A stretch of 64,000 bases of DNA from Haloplanus litoreus (GCF_042677945.1 NZ_JBHUDN010000015.1); one strand, 5' to 3'; shown: positions 53,405 through 62,971, counted from the stretch's first letter. The notes: generated by a model from the sequence alone, not told the origin. Program-made: numbers and translations.

Positions 53405-54532
53405 CTAGAACCGCCGATACAGCTCCTCGTACTCGGCGACCATCCGCTCGGCGGTGAAGTACGACGCCGCTCGATCCTTGGCGCGCTCGCCGAAGCGTGC
53501 CCGCCGGTTCGGCTCGCCGACCAACCGGTCGACCATGCGAACGAACGTCTCGAACTCTCCGTTCGGCACGACGAACCCCGTCTCACCGTCGACGACTGCT
53601 TCCGCTACACCACCCACGTCGTAGGCGACGATTGGAACCCCGAGATGCATCGCTTCCAGCACGGTCAACGGCAACCCTTCGAACCGCGACGGCAGTAAGA
53701 AGACGTCGATGTCGGGGAGGAGGTCGAGTGCATCCTCACGGAAGCCGGGGATCCGAGCGTCGACGTCGTGTTCCCGTGCGTAGCGTCGACAGTCGTCCGC
53801 GAGGGGTCCGTCGCCGATCAGCACGAGCGTGACCTCTCGCCCGCGGTCCTGCAGGCGATGGGCGACACGGAGGATCGCCAGCGGGTTTTTCTGTTCGGAG
53901 AGTCGGGCAACGGCCCCGATTACGGTCGTCTCTGGATCGATATCGAACGCGGTTCGAACGGGTTCTCTCTCCGGATCGGGTGAGAGCGGTGGGATCCCGT
54001 TGTGGACGACGGTGCCGTCGGCCGGGCCGAGGATTTCGCGTTGACGCCCGTGGTGGAGGTCGTTCTCCGACACACAGACCACCTCGTCGGAGAGACGCGT
54101 CAACAGTCGCTCACCGTTGACCACCACCGGCTGGAGCCAGTCGTACTCGGCGTTGTAAAATCCCCAGCCATGGACGGTGAACAGACGTGGTGTTCGCGTG
54201 ATGGTCGCCGCGATCCGGCCGATCGCACCCGCTTTCGTGCTGTGGCAGTGGACGAGGTCGAACGACTCACGGCGCACCAGCGCGATCAGTTCCGCCAGCG
54301 CTCTCGCGTCGGCGGCCGGATCAGGGGGACTCTTCAGGTGTGGCTGTACGTGGACGGGGATTCCTGCCTCGTTTAGTCGGTCGATGAGTTCGCCGCCGGG
54401 ACCACAGGCGACCGCCGAAGGGGCACTCGATTCGGTCGCGAGAAGTTGAACGATCCGAGGGGCTCCGCCCCAGTCGGATCGGGTAATGACGTGGAGAACG
54501 TGCGGAGTGTCGGACACGGTGGGTACACTCAC
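53405..54532 (-). CDS. Glycosyltransferase family 4
   Basis: 375 residues if the GTG at 54532 is used; GTG at 54517 and ATG at 54577 are alternatives, and no TATA box decides. N-terminal domain: HVLHVITRSDWGGAPRIVQL, FDLVHCHSTKAGAIGRIAA and TVHGWGFYNAEYDW. C-terminal domain: VARLSEQKNPLAILRVAH, LIGDGPLADDCRRYA and the E-x7-E segment SRFEGLPLTVLEAMHLGVPI. It converges with the 51916 gene and closes the glycan region. Confidence 0.92.
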   Translation of the reverse strand: MSVPTVSDTPHVLHVITRSDWGGAPRIVQLLATESSAPSAVACGPGGELIDRLNEAGIPVHVQPHLKSPPDPAADARALAELIALVRRESFDLVHCHSTKAGAIGRIAATITRTPRLFTVHGWGFYNAEYDWLQPVVVNGERLLTRLSDEVVCVSENDLHHGRQREILGPADGTVVHNGIPPLSPDPEREPVRTAFDIDPETTVIGAVARLSEQKNPLAILRVAHRLQDRGREVTLVLIGDGPLADDCRRYAREHDVDARIPGFREDALDLLPDIDVFLLPSRFEGLPLTVLEAMHLGVPIVAYDVGGVAEAVVDGETGFVVPNGEFETFVRMVDRLVGEPNRRARFGERAKDRAASYFTAERMVAEYEELYRRF

Positions 54533-54684
54533 ACAGTCAGTCGAATTGAAACTATGGTTCGACGGTCCGGGGCTCACGTCGGCCGATACTGCGGTGGCAA
54601 CACACCAGGAGGCGGAACGAAGAGGCGTACAGCGGTGCGGAACCAGTGGAGAAGGGGTGCAAAACGGGACCGATTTCCGGCGAG

Positions 54685-56832
54685 CTACGCCTCGTCGATC
54701 ACTCCGGCCTCGAAGGCCATTGTCGCGACGTACTCCGGGACGTGGGCCACCTCGTTGTCGAGGGACCGTTCCTCTTGCGCCCGCACGTCGAACGAGGACG
54801 CCGAGAGGTTCTTCATGCGCAGGTCGGTCGTGTTGCCACCGAAAAACGACTGCATTCGGGGAATCGTCACGGGAGTAGTCGAGTACGATTCCTGGAATTC
54901 GTTCGTGGTCCAGGCGTCCGTCGGTATCGACGACGCGATACTTTCGCCGACGCCGGCATTGTCGACTCTGGATTGGGGTTGCGTCGCGATGAAGCCGATC
55001 GTCTCGTCGGCGTGATCGTTAGTCCACGAGGAATCCGACTCGTTGGTCTCCTCTTCGTGGCAACTGACATCGAACGTTTCCGCGCCTGCTCTCGTAATCC
55101 GCGTAGAGGTAGGCGTCACGTCGTTGTTCGTCATGACCTGCGTGTAGACGTGTGACTGAGGCTTCCAACTCGAAGAGAAATTAACAGTTGTCCAATCACG
55201 TCCGTTAGCTGTCGTCGTACCAGCCACGAGGGGAACTCCCGCCTCAGTGCGGTGTGCACCCGCTTCCACCACTATATATTGAACGGCCTCGCTCGTGTGC
55301 GCCCCATCCTGATACGCCCACTCCTCCAACCGTACCTCGAAGCTCCCACTCCCGGCGTTTCGTACCCGCGCGTGCACCGGATCGGCGTCGTTGAACGTCC
55401 CGACCGCAGTAACCACGACTGGGTCGGTGTAGGCGCCCTCCAAGTTAACTGTCTGCCAGTTCTCGTCGACCGAAATCGTGTCTGCTTCGCCAATCATATT
55501 TTGAATGTCTGCCGCAGCCGCCTCCGCGTTTAGCAATCCGTTCCCACCGTCCGACGTCGAGAGTCCGATGTCCTCGGTCGTTCCCTGGAGCGTCGTCCGC
55601 GCCTCGGTGACCGAGTAGCCGTTCGCCATCAGCAACCCACCCGCACCGCTCACGTGCGGACACGCCATCGAAGTGCCCGAGAAGTACGCGGTGCCGCCGG
55701 GAATCGTCGAGAGGATGGACTCCCCGGGCGCCGCGATGTCGATTTCCGGCCCCGTGGAGGAAAAGGAGGACAGCGAGTCGCTGCCGTCGGTCGAACTCAC
55801 CGCGACGACGGTGTCGTAGGCCGCCGGGTACGACACGCAGTCGGTACAGGGACCCTCGTTGCCAGCGGCGGCGACGACGAGGACGCCCTGGTCGACTGCG
55901 TACTGACAGGCGTCGCGCATCGTCGAGGAGTCCGAAGACGACCCGAGACTCATGCTCGCGACGTCCCAGCCCTGATTCGCGGTGTGTTCGATTCCGGCGG
56001 CGATATCCGAGAGATAGCCCGTGCCGCCACAGTCGAGCACCTTGACGGCGTGCAGCGTCGCGCCCGAGGAGACGCCGACGACGCCGACGTCGTTGTCCAC
56101 CGCGGCGGCGATGCCGGCACAGTGCGTACCGTGGTCGTTGTCGTCGTCCCACGGTTCGTGACACGTGTTGCCGTTGCCGCTACAACTGCTGCCGTCGTAG
56201 GCGGTGCCACAGTCGATGATGGCCGTCCCGGCCCCGAGGTTGTCCACGAGGTCCGGATGGTCGCTGTCGATGCCGGAGTCTAGAATCGCCACGTCGGCGC
56301 CGTCGCCGGTCGATCCGGTGTCGTGGACGGCGTCGGCGTCGACCCGGTCGATACCCCACGGAACGGCTTGGCCGATGGCCTCCATCGTCGCGTCCGCCTC
56401 GACGTAGCGGACGTCTTTCCGGCGGCTGAGTGCCTTTCGTGCCTGCTCCGGGAACCGCCCCGCGACGGCCTTCCCGACGTCGTCGCCGAAGTCGATGACG
56501 TGTCGCACCTCCTTCGCCCGGCGGGCCGCCTCGTCCGTGGCGGCTTGTGAATTCGTTCCAACGACGTGTCGGTCCGGCGGGCCGTTGCCCTTGCCGACCT
56601 CGTCGTTGTTGCCGGCGGCGTCGTCGACGCGCCCGTTGTTTCCGGCGGCACCGGGCCCACGCGCCTGGGCCGCGGCGCCCAGACCGAGCGCACTGCCCCC
56701 GGTCGTGAGACCCACGAGAAGGCTACGGCGTGTCGAGGCGAGTGTCCCCGACGAACCGTCGTCGGCCGAGTCGATATCTGCACTGTCGTTGCCCGGTGGC
56801 TCACTGCCCGGTGAGCCGTTGCCCGTTCCCAT
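54685..56832 (-). CDS. Tat-exported subtilisin-like serine protease with three lectin-like C-terminal repeats
   Basis: 715 residues. Tat signal STRRSLLVGLTTGG (R35, R36), then a low-complexity stretch and an inhibitor-like propeptide (about 100-150). Catalytic triad of family S8: D185 (VAILDSGIDSDHPDL), H234 (NDHGTHCAGIAA), oxyanion N325 (AAAGNEGP) and S388 (GTSMACPHVSGAGG). Ten Cys in the catalytic domain may form disulfides. After residue 450 come three repeats of about 75 residues (457-527, 545-620, 639-712) with an H-type-lectin-like pattern: NWQTVNLEGAYTDPVVVTAV, DWTTVNFSSSWKPQSHVYTQ, AWTTNEFQESYSTTPVTIP. The enzyme is secreted and degrades protein; the repeats may bind sugar or mediate attachment. 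Confidence 0.93.
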   Translation of the reverse strand: MGTGNGSPGSEPPGNDSADIDSADDGSSGTLASTRRSLLVGLTTGGSALGLGAAAQARGPGAAGNNGRVDDAAGNNDEVGKGNGPPDRHVVGTNSQAATDEAARRAKEVRHVIDFGDDVGKAVAGRFPEQARKALSRRKDVRYVEADATMEAIGQAVPWGIDRVDADAVHDTGSTGDGADVAILDSGIDSDHPDLVDNLGAGTAIIDCGTAYDGSSCSGNGNTCHEPWDDDNDHGTHCAGIAAAVDNDVGVVGVSSGATLHAVKVLDCGGTGYLSDIAAGIEHTANQGWDVASMSLGSSSDSSTMRDACQYAVDQGVLVVAAAGNEGPCTDCVSYPAAYDTVVAVSSTDGSDSLSSFSSTGPEIDIAAPGESILSTIPGGTAYFSGTSMACPHVSGAGGLLMANGYSVTEARTTLQGTTEDIGLSTSDGGNGLLNAEAAAADIQNMIGEADTISVDENWQTVNLEGAYTDPVVVTAVGTFNDADPVHARVRNAGSGSFEVRLEEWAYQDGAHTSEAVQYIVVEAGAHRTEAGVPLVAGTTTANGRDWTTVNFSSSWKPQSHVYTQVMTNNDVTPTSTRITRAGAETFDVSCHEEETNESDSSWTNDHADETIGFIATQPQSRVDNAGVGESIASSIPTDAWTTNEFQESYSTTPVTIPRMQSFFGGNTTDLRMKNLSASSFDVRAQEERSLDNEVAHVPEYVATMAFEAGVIDEA

Positions 56833-57035
56833 AGGGTATGGCCGATTTCGGGGGTTTTAGAGCTTCTTACTTCAGAATCACAAACGATAATTGGGTGAAA
56901 TGTCGGCCTGAAATCGCCACCCAGCGAGCCATCTCTCGGGATATCGATACGACGGAGAATATCGAAATCGGCGGCCAACGTCGGGGTCGATGGGGCCGAA
57001 AACGGGAGGGTTGACGCGACGTGGGGACGGGAGTC

Positions 57036-58451
57036 CTAGTACTCCAGCCGGTCCCCCTCGGAGTATCCGTCGGGACAGGGATCGGATTCGGAGCCTGGTG
57101 AGGAACTCGTCGTCTCGGGGCTACCGAGAATGCTCTCGTCGTCGGCACCGGTCACGGCGGTACCCGAACTCTGTGGCGAATCGAAGGTGTAGGTCGTGTA
57201 CTTCGGTCCCTGCGGCGGGGTCGCGGAGCCGTACTTCACGACCAACGCGTCGATGCCGACGCCGCCGGTCGACCAGTCGACCGCTGTCGGATCGCCGTCG
57301 TCGTCGGTGTCGCGAATGGCCGTCTGGCTGATAGTCACCGGGCCGACGTCGCGACCGTCTGCCACGCAGGCCGCGAGGAAGCTGATGGCGCCGTCACCAT
57401 CGACGTCGCCGGCGCCACCGCCGGTACCGTTGTCGTCGTCATCGTCACCGTCACCGGTGTCGCCACCGGTGTCGCCGTTGTTCATGCCGGAGCCGTCGTT
57501 GTGCCGGCACTGCTCGGCGTAGAGACCGAGGTCGAAGGTCATGGAGTCGGACTGGATCTCGTTGCCGTGGTCAACCGGGACCCACCACGCGAACACGAAG
57601 GAGTGTTCGGTGCCGCCGGAGAAGCAGTTCCGGGCGCCGGCCGCGCCGCCACCCTCCGGGGCGGGGAGGTCCCCGTTGAGCGCCGTGCCGAGGCTGCCCT
57701 CGCCAAGCATCCCGAGGACTTCCGCGATGGAGCCGACCACGAGCGGAGACTCGTCGCCGTTCTGGTAGTTGTTCCCGTCGTCGAGCCACACCGCCGCCTG
57801 CACGGTGTCGAGGAGTTCGACCTCGCCCGGAACTTCGTCCGGATCGTCGGCTTCCGGTTCGGTGAGGCCGTTCTCGCTCGCGCTCCGGAGCGTTCCGTCG
57901 AGCCAGACGAACCCCGGATTGTCACACAGGATGAAATCGAACGTGACTTCACCGAAGTCGCCGGGCTTTACGTCCTCGAGTTTGATCACCGGTCGGCCGA
58001 TCCCGTCGGCCTGGTCGGTGTCGTCGAGTGGACAGTCCAAGCCGTCGTCGTTGTACGAATCGTACTGGGTGTTGTCGAGGAACTGCGCCGCCACGTCGCC
58101 GTCCCGGCCGTCGTCGTCGGGGTCGTCGTCGGAGACGGCGATCAGCCACGCGGCGTTCGCCGGGAGACCGACCTCGTTGTCCGTGAGGTCGTCGACCCCG
58201 CCGGTGTCACCGTCACCGGCGTACATCCGGACGTTCGGGACGTCCACGTCCTCGTCGTCGCTCCAGTCGGAGTAGTGGGCCGAGTAGCCGACGCCCATGT
58301 CGAGCGTCCCGGCCGTGATCCCGTTGTTATTGAACGTTTCCTGGTCGCTGAAGTACGCGGAGGTCCCGAGTCCGGCGCCGGCCGACGCCACGCCGATCGT
58401 GCCGAGGGCCGCGAGGGCTTTCCGCCGCGAGATGTCGAATTGGTCAGTCAT
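57036..58451 (-). CDS. Exported protein with SipW-type signal region
   Basis: 471 residues from the ATG at 58451. N-terminus SRRKALAALGTIGVASAGAG ends at a hydrophobic helix and is followed by LGTSAYFSDQETF, the SipW-dependent-type (TasA/camelysin-like) pattern. The body is beta-rich and Asp-rich, with pattern VIKLEDVKPGDFGEVTFDFI. An acidic low-complexity linker (GDDDDDNGTGGGAGDVDGDG) leads to a C-terminal domain and ends CPDGYSEGDRLEY. Related bacterial proteins form biofilm fibres; the haloarchaeal role is unknown. The gene lies upstream of the protease on the same strand, separated by about 200 bases. Confidence 0.85.
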   Translation of the reverse strand: MTDQFDISRRKALAALGTIGVASAGAGLGTSAYFSDQETFNNNGITAGTLDMGVGYSAHYSDWSDDEDVDVPNVRMYAGDGDTGGVDDLTDNEVGLPANAAWLIAVSDDDPDDDGRDGDVAAQFLDNTQYDSYNDDGLDCPLDDTDQADGIGRPVIKLEDVKPGDFGEVTFDFILCDNPGFVWLDGTLRSASENGLTEPEADDPDEVPGEVELLDTVQAAVWLDDGNNYQNGDESPLVVGSIAEVLGMLGEGSLGTALNGDLPAPEGGGAAGARNCFSGGTEHSFVFAWWVPVDHGNEIQSDSMTFDLGLYAEQCRHNDGSGMNNGDTGGDTGDGDDDDDNGTGGGAGDVDGDGAISFLAACVADGRDVGPVTISQTAIRDTDDDGDPTAVDWSTGGVGIDALVVKYGSATPPQGPKYTTYTFDSPQSSGTAVTGADDESILGSPETTSSSPGSESDPCPDGYSEGDRLEY

Positions 58452-58680
58452 GAATCGTATCACTCACCCGAATGGTGAACACCTAAATTGTCTAACCAGT
58501 CGCTGTGAGATAGTTAATCGTAAGTTTTTGTTTCAAAACCAGTGATTAACCGGCCGGTAACGGACGATTACCAGTCAGCCACGGGGCACCCACGGCCCGT
58601 CAGTCGGTGGGATGATCGTCGAACCGGTCGGTAGTCCCCGTGGCGAGTGTTTATTATGTCGGTGACCATACTCCCGGTAG

Positions 58681-59451
58681 ATGACCGACCCGCCGGACTC
58701 GCTCGCATCGTTCATCGGGAGCGGGGAGGTGACCCATCGCTCGTTGGCCGTCGTGAACCGGACACGCCCACAGCCGATTCACGACATGCTCGAAGAACTG
58801 TTCGCCCAGCAGACGGTGTCCGTCGAGGAACTCGACGTCCCCGACTCGGAGGAGAACCTGGTGGTACTGCTCGAGGAGGGCGACGTGGTCGCGACGTCAC
58901 CGCTGAAGGCGCTCGAAGACGAGATCCTGCTGGTCAACTCCGATCTCTACGTTACGGGCGCGAAAGCGCTCGAGGACGTATCGTTGCCCGCGGTGTTCGA
59001 AGGACTGGAAGAGACGCCGTTCAGGGTCCGTGGCTATCCGGCTTCGAACTCGGAGAAACTCCCGCTGATCATGATGTCACGGTACATCGAGAAACTGGCC
59101 TGGGAAGACGGGGTGGGGTGCCTCCGCTCGTCGTTCCAGCGGCTCTCGCGCCTCGACGACGAGCGTGGGACGCGGAAGGTGTACCGCAAACTCGGATCGA
59201 CGGACGTCGACGTCCACGTCTACGGTGTCCCGGACTGGATACCGCCGAAACCTTTCCCAGGCGTCGTCCACGCCGGCTACTTCGGCGAGTTTCGGTCCTC
59301 GTGGTTCGTCGTCCACCACGCCGACGACGAGGACGCCCGAACCGCAGCCCTGATCGCCGAACACGTCGGCAACGACGAGTGGGAGGCGCTGTGGACCTTC
59401 CAACACGACCGGGTAAGCGCCGTCAATCGGTACGTCGAACGCGCGCTGTAG
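58681..59451 (+). CDS. DICT sensory domain protein
   Basis: 256 residues. Sequence features SLASFIGSGEVTHRSLAVVN, the central VRGYPASNSEKLPLIMMSRY and IEKLAWEDGVGCLRSSFQRL, then DVHVYGVPDW, are those of the DICT sensory domain found in haloarchaea and cyanobacteria. DICT domains accompany signalling modules such as histidine kinases and diguanylate cyclases, but this protein has only the DICT part. A TATA-like GTTTATTATG lies about 30 bases before the ATG. The signal it senses is unknown. Confidence 0.85.
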   Translation: MTDPPDSLASFIGSGEVTHRSLAVVNRTRPQPIHDMLEELFAQQTVSVEELDVPDSEENLVVLLEEGDVVATSPLKALEDEILLVNSDLYVTGAKALEDVSLPAVFEGLEETPFRVRGYPASNSEKLPLIMMSRYIEKLAWEDGVGCLRSSFQRLSRLDDERGTRKVYRKLGSTDVDVHVYGVPDWIPPKPFPGVVHAGYFGEFRSSWFVVHHADDEDARTAALIAEHVGNDEWEALWTFQHDRVSAVNRYVERAL

Positions 59452-59467
59452 GCCGGCAGGACGCCCC

Positions 59468-59851
59468 TCACGCGTCGGCGGACTGGGTCTTCGATCCAAC
59501 GCCAATAGCACGCCGCCGGAGCGCGACCCCGGCCACAAGACAGACGAGTATTCCGCCGTACCAGACGAGGTGTACGGGGCTGTCGGGCGTCGACACCGCC
59601 TCAACGGCGGCCATCCCGACAACGTAGGCGACGGTGCCGCCGGCGAGGAAACGCCAGACTCCGACGGCCGTCACGGAGGCGAATCCGACCCCCAGCGCGA
59701 CGGCGGCGAGGAGAACGACCCCGAGCGTCGGGCCATCGCCGACGAGCGCCGCCAACCGTCTCCAGTACACGTCCCCCGGTGGCCACAGCACCAACCCCGA
59801 GAGCAAGGCGAACGCCGCGCTACCGGCGACTTCGCGGTGGAGGCCGGCCAT
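59468..59851 (-). CDS. Small four-span membrane protein
   Basis: 127 residues from the ATG at 59851, chosen from a TATA-like TTTTGATA about 26 bases upstream; the open frame to 60106 has no typical composition. Four membrane spans: SAAFALLSGLVLWPPGD, LGVVLLAAVALGVGFASVTA, FLAGGTVAYVVGMAAVEAV and VWYGGILVCLVAGVALRRRA. I do not recognise the family. It converges with the DICT gene. Confidence 0.72.
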   Translation of the reverse strand: MAGLHREVAGSAAFALLSGLVLWPPGDVYWRRLAALVGDGPTLGVVLLAAVALGVGFASVTAVGVWRFLAGGTVAYVVGMAAVEAVSTPDSPVHLVWYGGILVCLVAGVALRRRAIGVGSKTQSADA

Positions 59852-60241
59852 TGGTCCCCGTTCACCCACCCGTATCAAAACGGCACCGAAGCCGGACCCG
59901 GCCGAGCGTCGTCGAACCTCGGCCCGCTGACGTGACCACTGGATACCAAACAGATAGAATATACAGAATACATAACAATCAGATATTACTCGAATATATC
60001 TGCAAATGGGCAGATAAGCACAAAAGCCATTATAGGGACATATAGCGCCTCTCGAACCGCTTTTCACTGTTTCTCGGAAGTGAACTCGTCTGCATCGAGA
60101 TAACATAAGAATAATGGGATGTATTGCGGCCTGTTTCGGTGAATCTCCATCAGAGCCATCTCAACGGAGTTATACACTGATCTTCTCATTCTAAAACTTA
60201 TTTTGCTTATGATATAATGGACGAAGATTATTTCGTCTATA

Positions 60242-60275
60242 AATGATATGAAATGATATATACTTCGGAATGATA
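60242..60275 (+). repeat. Three AATGATA direct repeats
   Basis: Copies start at 60242, 60252 and 60269, spaced 10 and 17 bases. The first spacing is about one helical turn. They lie about 45-80 bases upstream of the rdfA TATA box. Confidence 0.5.
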
Positions 60276-60320
60276 AGTTATTAGATAGATTCGGGGGCGA
60301 TCGTCGGAATGGTTCACCAG

Positions 60321-60327
60321 GTATATC
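60321..60327 (+). promoter_or_regulatory. TATA box of rdfA
   Basis: GTATATC, about 33 bases before the ATG at 60358. It excludes the in-frame GTG at 60331 as start. Confidence 0.5.
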
Positions 60328-60357
60328 AAGGTGCTGTTCGTAGGATCGTGTGATCCC

Positions 60358-60981
60358 ATGGCAGACGACGCAGACGGGAGGCCCTCGAGCAAGGTCGCGA
60401 GGCTCATCGAGACGTACGACTTCGACGAGACGTTCGGGGACGAGCTCGAAGCGCTCTGGACGGCCGACGGGCCACAGCGAAAGAGCCTCAGGAACCTGGC
60501 CGACATGTTCAACCGGCGACTTCTCGAAGTGGCCCTGACCGAGGCGGGGATCTCCACCGTCGACGGGGAAGTCGCCAATCTCTATCGGTTGCTGACGGGG
60601 GATGACGTGAGCAGTGGGATGCGCATGGAGGCGCGGAACCGCCTCGAACGCAACGGGGTGGACGTCGACGAGCTCGACTCCGACTTCGTCACGTATCAGG
60701 CGATCCGGACGTACCTCACGGACTACCGGGATGCCGAGTACGAGGGAACGAGCGGCACCGACCGGGTCGAGAACGTCCTCGACACGATCCAGCGGCTTCG
60801 CTCACGCCTCGATTCGGTCGTCCAGGGGAGCCTGGATCGACTCCGTTCGACCGAGCAGCTGACGCTTGGGGAGTTCCGCCTGTTCGTCGACGTAGACGTC
60901 CTCTGTGAGGAGTGTGGCACCCAGTACGGCGTCGTCGAACTGCTGGAGCGGGGCGGCTGTGACTGCGACGACGAGCCGTGA
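60358..60981 (+). CDS. rdfA: Rod-determining factor RdfA
   Basis: 207 residues from the ATG at 60358. The pattern KVARLIETYDFDETFGDELE, then LRNLADMFNRRLLEVALTEA, and YRLLTGDDVSSGMRMEARN with LERNGVDVDELDSDFVTYQA matches the haloarchaeal RdfA family, which in Haloferax is needed to form rod-shaped cells. The C-terminus has a likely zinc site VLCEECGTQYG plus GCDCDDEP. It converges with the SMC-like gene at 61034, an arrangement I recall for rdfA in Haloferax too. The family match is from memory of its sequence pattern. Confidence 0.8.
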   Translation: MADDADGRPSSKVARLIETYDFDETFGDELEALWTADGPQRKSLRNLADMFNRRLLEVALTEAGISTVDGEVANLYRLLTGDDVSSGMRMEARNRLERNGVDVDELDSDFVTYQAIRTYLTDYRDAEYEGTSGTDRVENVLDTIQRLRSRLDSVVQGSLDRLRSTEQLTLGEFRLFVDVDVLCEECGTQYGVVELLERGGCDCDDEP

Positions 60982-61033
60982 CGAATAACAACCATAGATC
61001 CGTTATAGCCGCGACACGCGGCACGCCCGGGAC

Positions 61034-62971
61034 TCAGATATCCGTGACCCGGGCGTAGTCGTCGTCGAGGGCCTGCGCGTCCTCGGGTAGCAGGGCGACG
61101 ACGAGGAAGTCAGGGTAGTCGGCGATGTAGTCCACCAGGTCGGCGAGTCGCATCGAGTCGATGGCCTCCAGCGAGTCGAGGAGCATGAAGGGAACCGTTT
61201 CGTACACCTCGTGGACGAGGTAGCCAGCCAGGGCGAACACCAGTCCGGTTACTTCTCGTTCGCTCTCGCTCAGGTGATCGACGGTATCCTCGTAGGTCGC
61301 CCCCGAGTCAGTACTGCGGACCACGTGGAGTTCGAAGGCCTCCCGTTCGACCTTGCGGCGACCCTCCCGAACCTCGCGTTCGACCCGTTCGATCCAGATG
61401 CGTTCGAGGTTCGCGTACCCGAGGATGTCGAGGACGGCGTCCATGTGGTCGTTGAACTTCTCGACGGACTCCCGTTCGATCCGTTCGATCCGGGTGCGGA
61501 GATCCGTCAGTTCCTCGCCGAGTCGCTCGCGCTCGGCGCGGATCGACTCCTCCTCGGCGAGACGCTCCTCGATCCGACCGATTCGATCGGTTACGTCGTC
61601 GAGGTCGGATTCGAGGCGGCCGAGTTCGAACTCGAGCTGGTTCGCTTCCTTGTGCAGGTCGAGCACCTCGCCGAACTCCTCGGCTTCGAGAGCCTCCACC
61701 GCAGACTCTAGGTCGTCGATGTCGTCGCTGAGCTGTGAGCGCTCCTCACGCAGGTCGTCGAGTTTGGTCTCTCGGCGGTCGAGTTCGTCGTCCAGGTCGT
61801 CGAGTTTCCGCTCGACCGTCTCGCGACGCCGCTGTCGTTCGCGGTGGGTGCGCTGTTCTTCCTTCAACTCCTCCAGATCCGCCTCCAGCGACCGGATTCG
61901 GTCGAGTTTCTCCTGGCGAACCTCGCGCAACTGCTCGAGCGTGTCCGAGATGCGGTCCGTCGGCACCTCGGAGCCACAGGTCCAGCAGACGACCGTGTCG
62001 TCGACGAGTTCGTCCGTCACCGCCCCGTCGCCGTCGTCGAGGACGTCGGAGACGGAGCTCTCGTCGCCGGACAGGAGATCCTCGTTGAACTGGATGACGT
62101 CCTGAAGGTCGCTTACGTCGCCCTCCAGACGATCCGTACGGTCCCGGAGCCGAGATATCTCCCCGTCGAGTTCGTCGTGGTCGCCCATCGGCGCCTCCGG
62201 CAACTCCGCCAGTTCGCTCTCGAGTTCGCGTCGCTCGGCCGTCAGCGATTCGATGCTCTCTTGTTGGAGGTCGATGTCGGATCGGATCCGTTCGAGGGCG
62301 GCGCGCTTCTCGCGCAGGTCGTCGAGTCGTGCTTCGAGTTCGCGTTTCTCCTCGCGCGTCTCGTCGACGTCGGCGTCCAGCGATTCGATGGCGTCCTCTT
62401 TCGCCGCCAGTTCCTCGCGCTTCTCCGCGATATCACCCTCGAGTTGGGTTCGGCGTGTCTCCAGTTCGGGGAGTTCTCCCTTCAGCTCTTCCAGTTCCGC
62501 GAGTTCCTCGTCGACACGGTCACGTTCCCGTTCGCACTTCCGGATCTCGGTCTGGATGGACTCGGTGTCGACCGGTCGCATGATGAGTTCCCGCAGATCG
62601 GCACTCCTCGTGACCGCTCGGCGGGCTTCGTTCGATTCGAGGAGAAAGGCGAAGAGATCGGCGAGTTCCGGATCGTCGAGGTACGGGTTGCCGCCGGCCG
62701 TCACGGTGCCGTTGGTCCGTGTCAGCGTCCGCGTGTACCGATCGCCGTCGAGCGTGAGTTCCGCCCGTCCCTCCGTGGCGTCGCCTTTCAACGAGACGTC
62801 GTCGCTCCCCATGACGCCCATGATCGACCGGAGAAACGAGGTGCGGTTCGTCGCGTTGCGCCCGGTCAACACCGTAACGCCCGGCCCGATGTCGACCGTC
62901 GCCTCGTCGATTCCGCCGATGTTCTCCACTCGAAATCTGGCCGCTTGCGCGATTCCTTGCGACTTCGTCAT
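61034..62971 (-). CDS. Archaea-specific SMC/Rad50-like protein with zinc hook
   Basis: 645 residues from the ATG at 62971 (a TATA-like TTTTATAC lies 26 bases upstream; a TTG at 62983 is rejected). The N-terminal head has a P-loop-like VLTGRNATNRTSFLRSI (37-45 GRNATNRTS), in which Arg takes the place of the invariant Lys. About 400 residues of heptad-rich coiled coil follow, with a zinc hook C329-W-T-C332 in its centre. The C-terminal head has LSESEREVTGLVFALAG (signature-like) and VPFMLLDSLEAID (Walker B). The fold is that of SMC/Rad50 ATPases, which act on DNA or chromosome structure, but the altered P-loop makes ATP hydrolysis uncertain. Paired with rdfA, it may act in cell shape or nucleoid organisation. 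Confidence 0.87.
   Translation of the reverse strand: MTKSQGIAQAARFRVENIGGIDEATVDIGPGVTVLTGRNATNRTSFLRSIMGVMGSDDVSLKGDATEGRAELTLDGDRYTRTLTRTNGTVTAGGNPYLDDPELADLFAFLLESNEARRAVTRSADLRELIMRPVDTESIQTEIRKCERERDRVDEELAELEELKGELPELETRRTQLEGDIAEKREELAAKEDAIESLDADVDETREEKRELEARLDDLREKRAALERIRSDIDLQQESIESLTAERRELESELAELPEAPMGDHDELDGEISRLRDRTDRLEGDVSDLQDVIQFNEDLLSGDESSVSDVLDDGDGAVTDELVDDTVVCWTCGSEVPTDRISDTLEQLREVRQEKLDRIRSLEADLEELKEEQRTHRERQRRRETVERKLDDLDDELDRRETKLDDLREERSQLSDDIDDLESAVEALEAEEFGEVLDLHKEANQLEFELGRLESDLDDVTDRIGRIEERLAEEESIRAERERLGEELTDLRTRIERIERESVEKFNDHMDAVLDILGYANLERIWIERVEREVREGRRKVEREAFELHVVRSTDSGATYEDTVDHLSESEREVTGLVFALAGYLVHEVYETVPFMLLDSLEAIDSMRLADLVDYIADYPDFLVVALLPEDAQALDDDYARVTDI

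Larger units (their letters stand above)
59852..60357. other. AT-rich intergenic region upstream of rdfA
   Basis: From about 59940 to 60300 the sequence is much more AT-rich than its surroundings. It carries three AATGATA direct repeats (60242-60248, 60252-60258, 60269-60275) and no gene. It may hold promoter elements or replication-related elements of the rdfA region; function is unknown. Confidence 0.55.
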
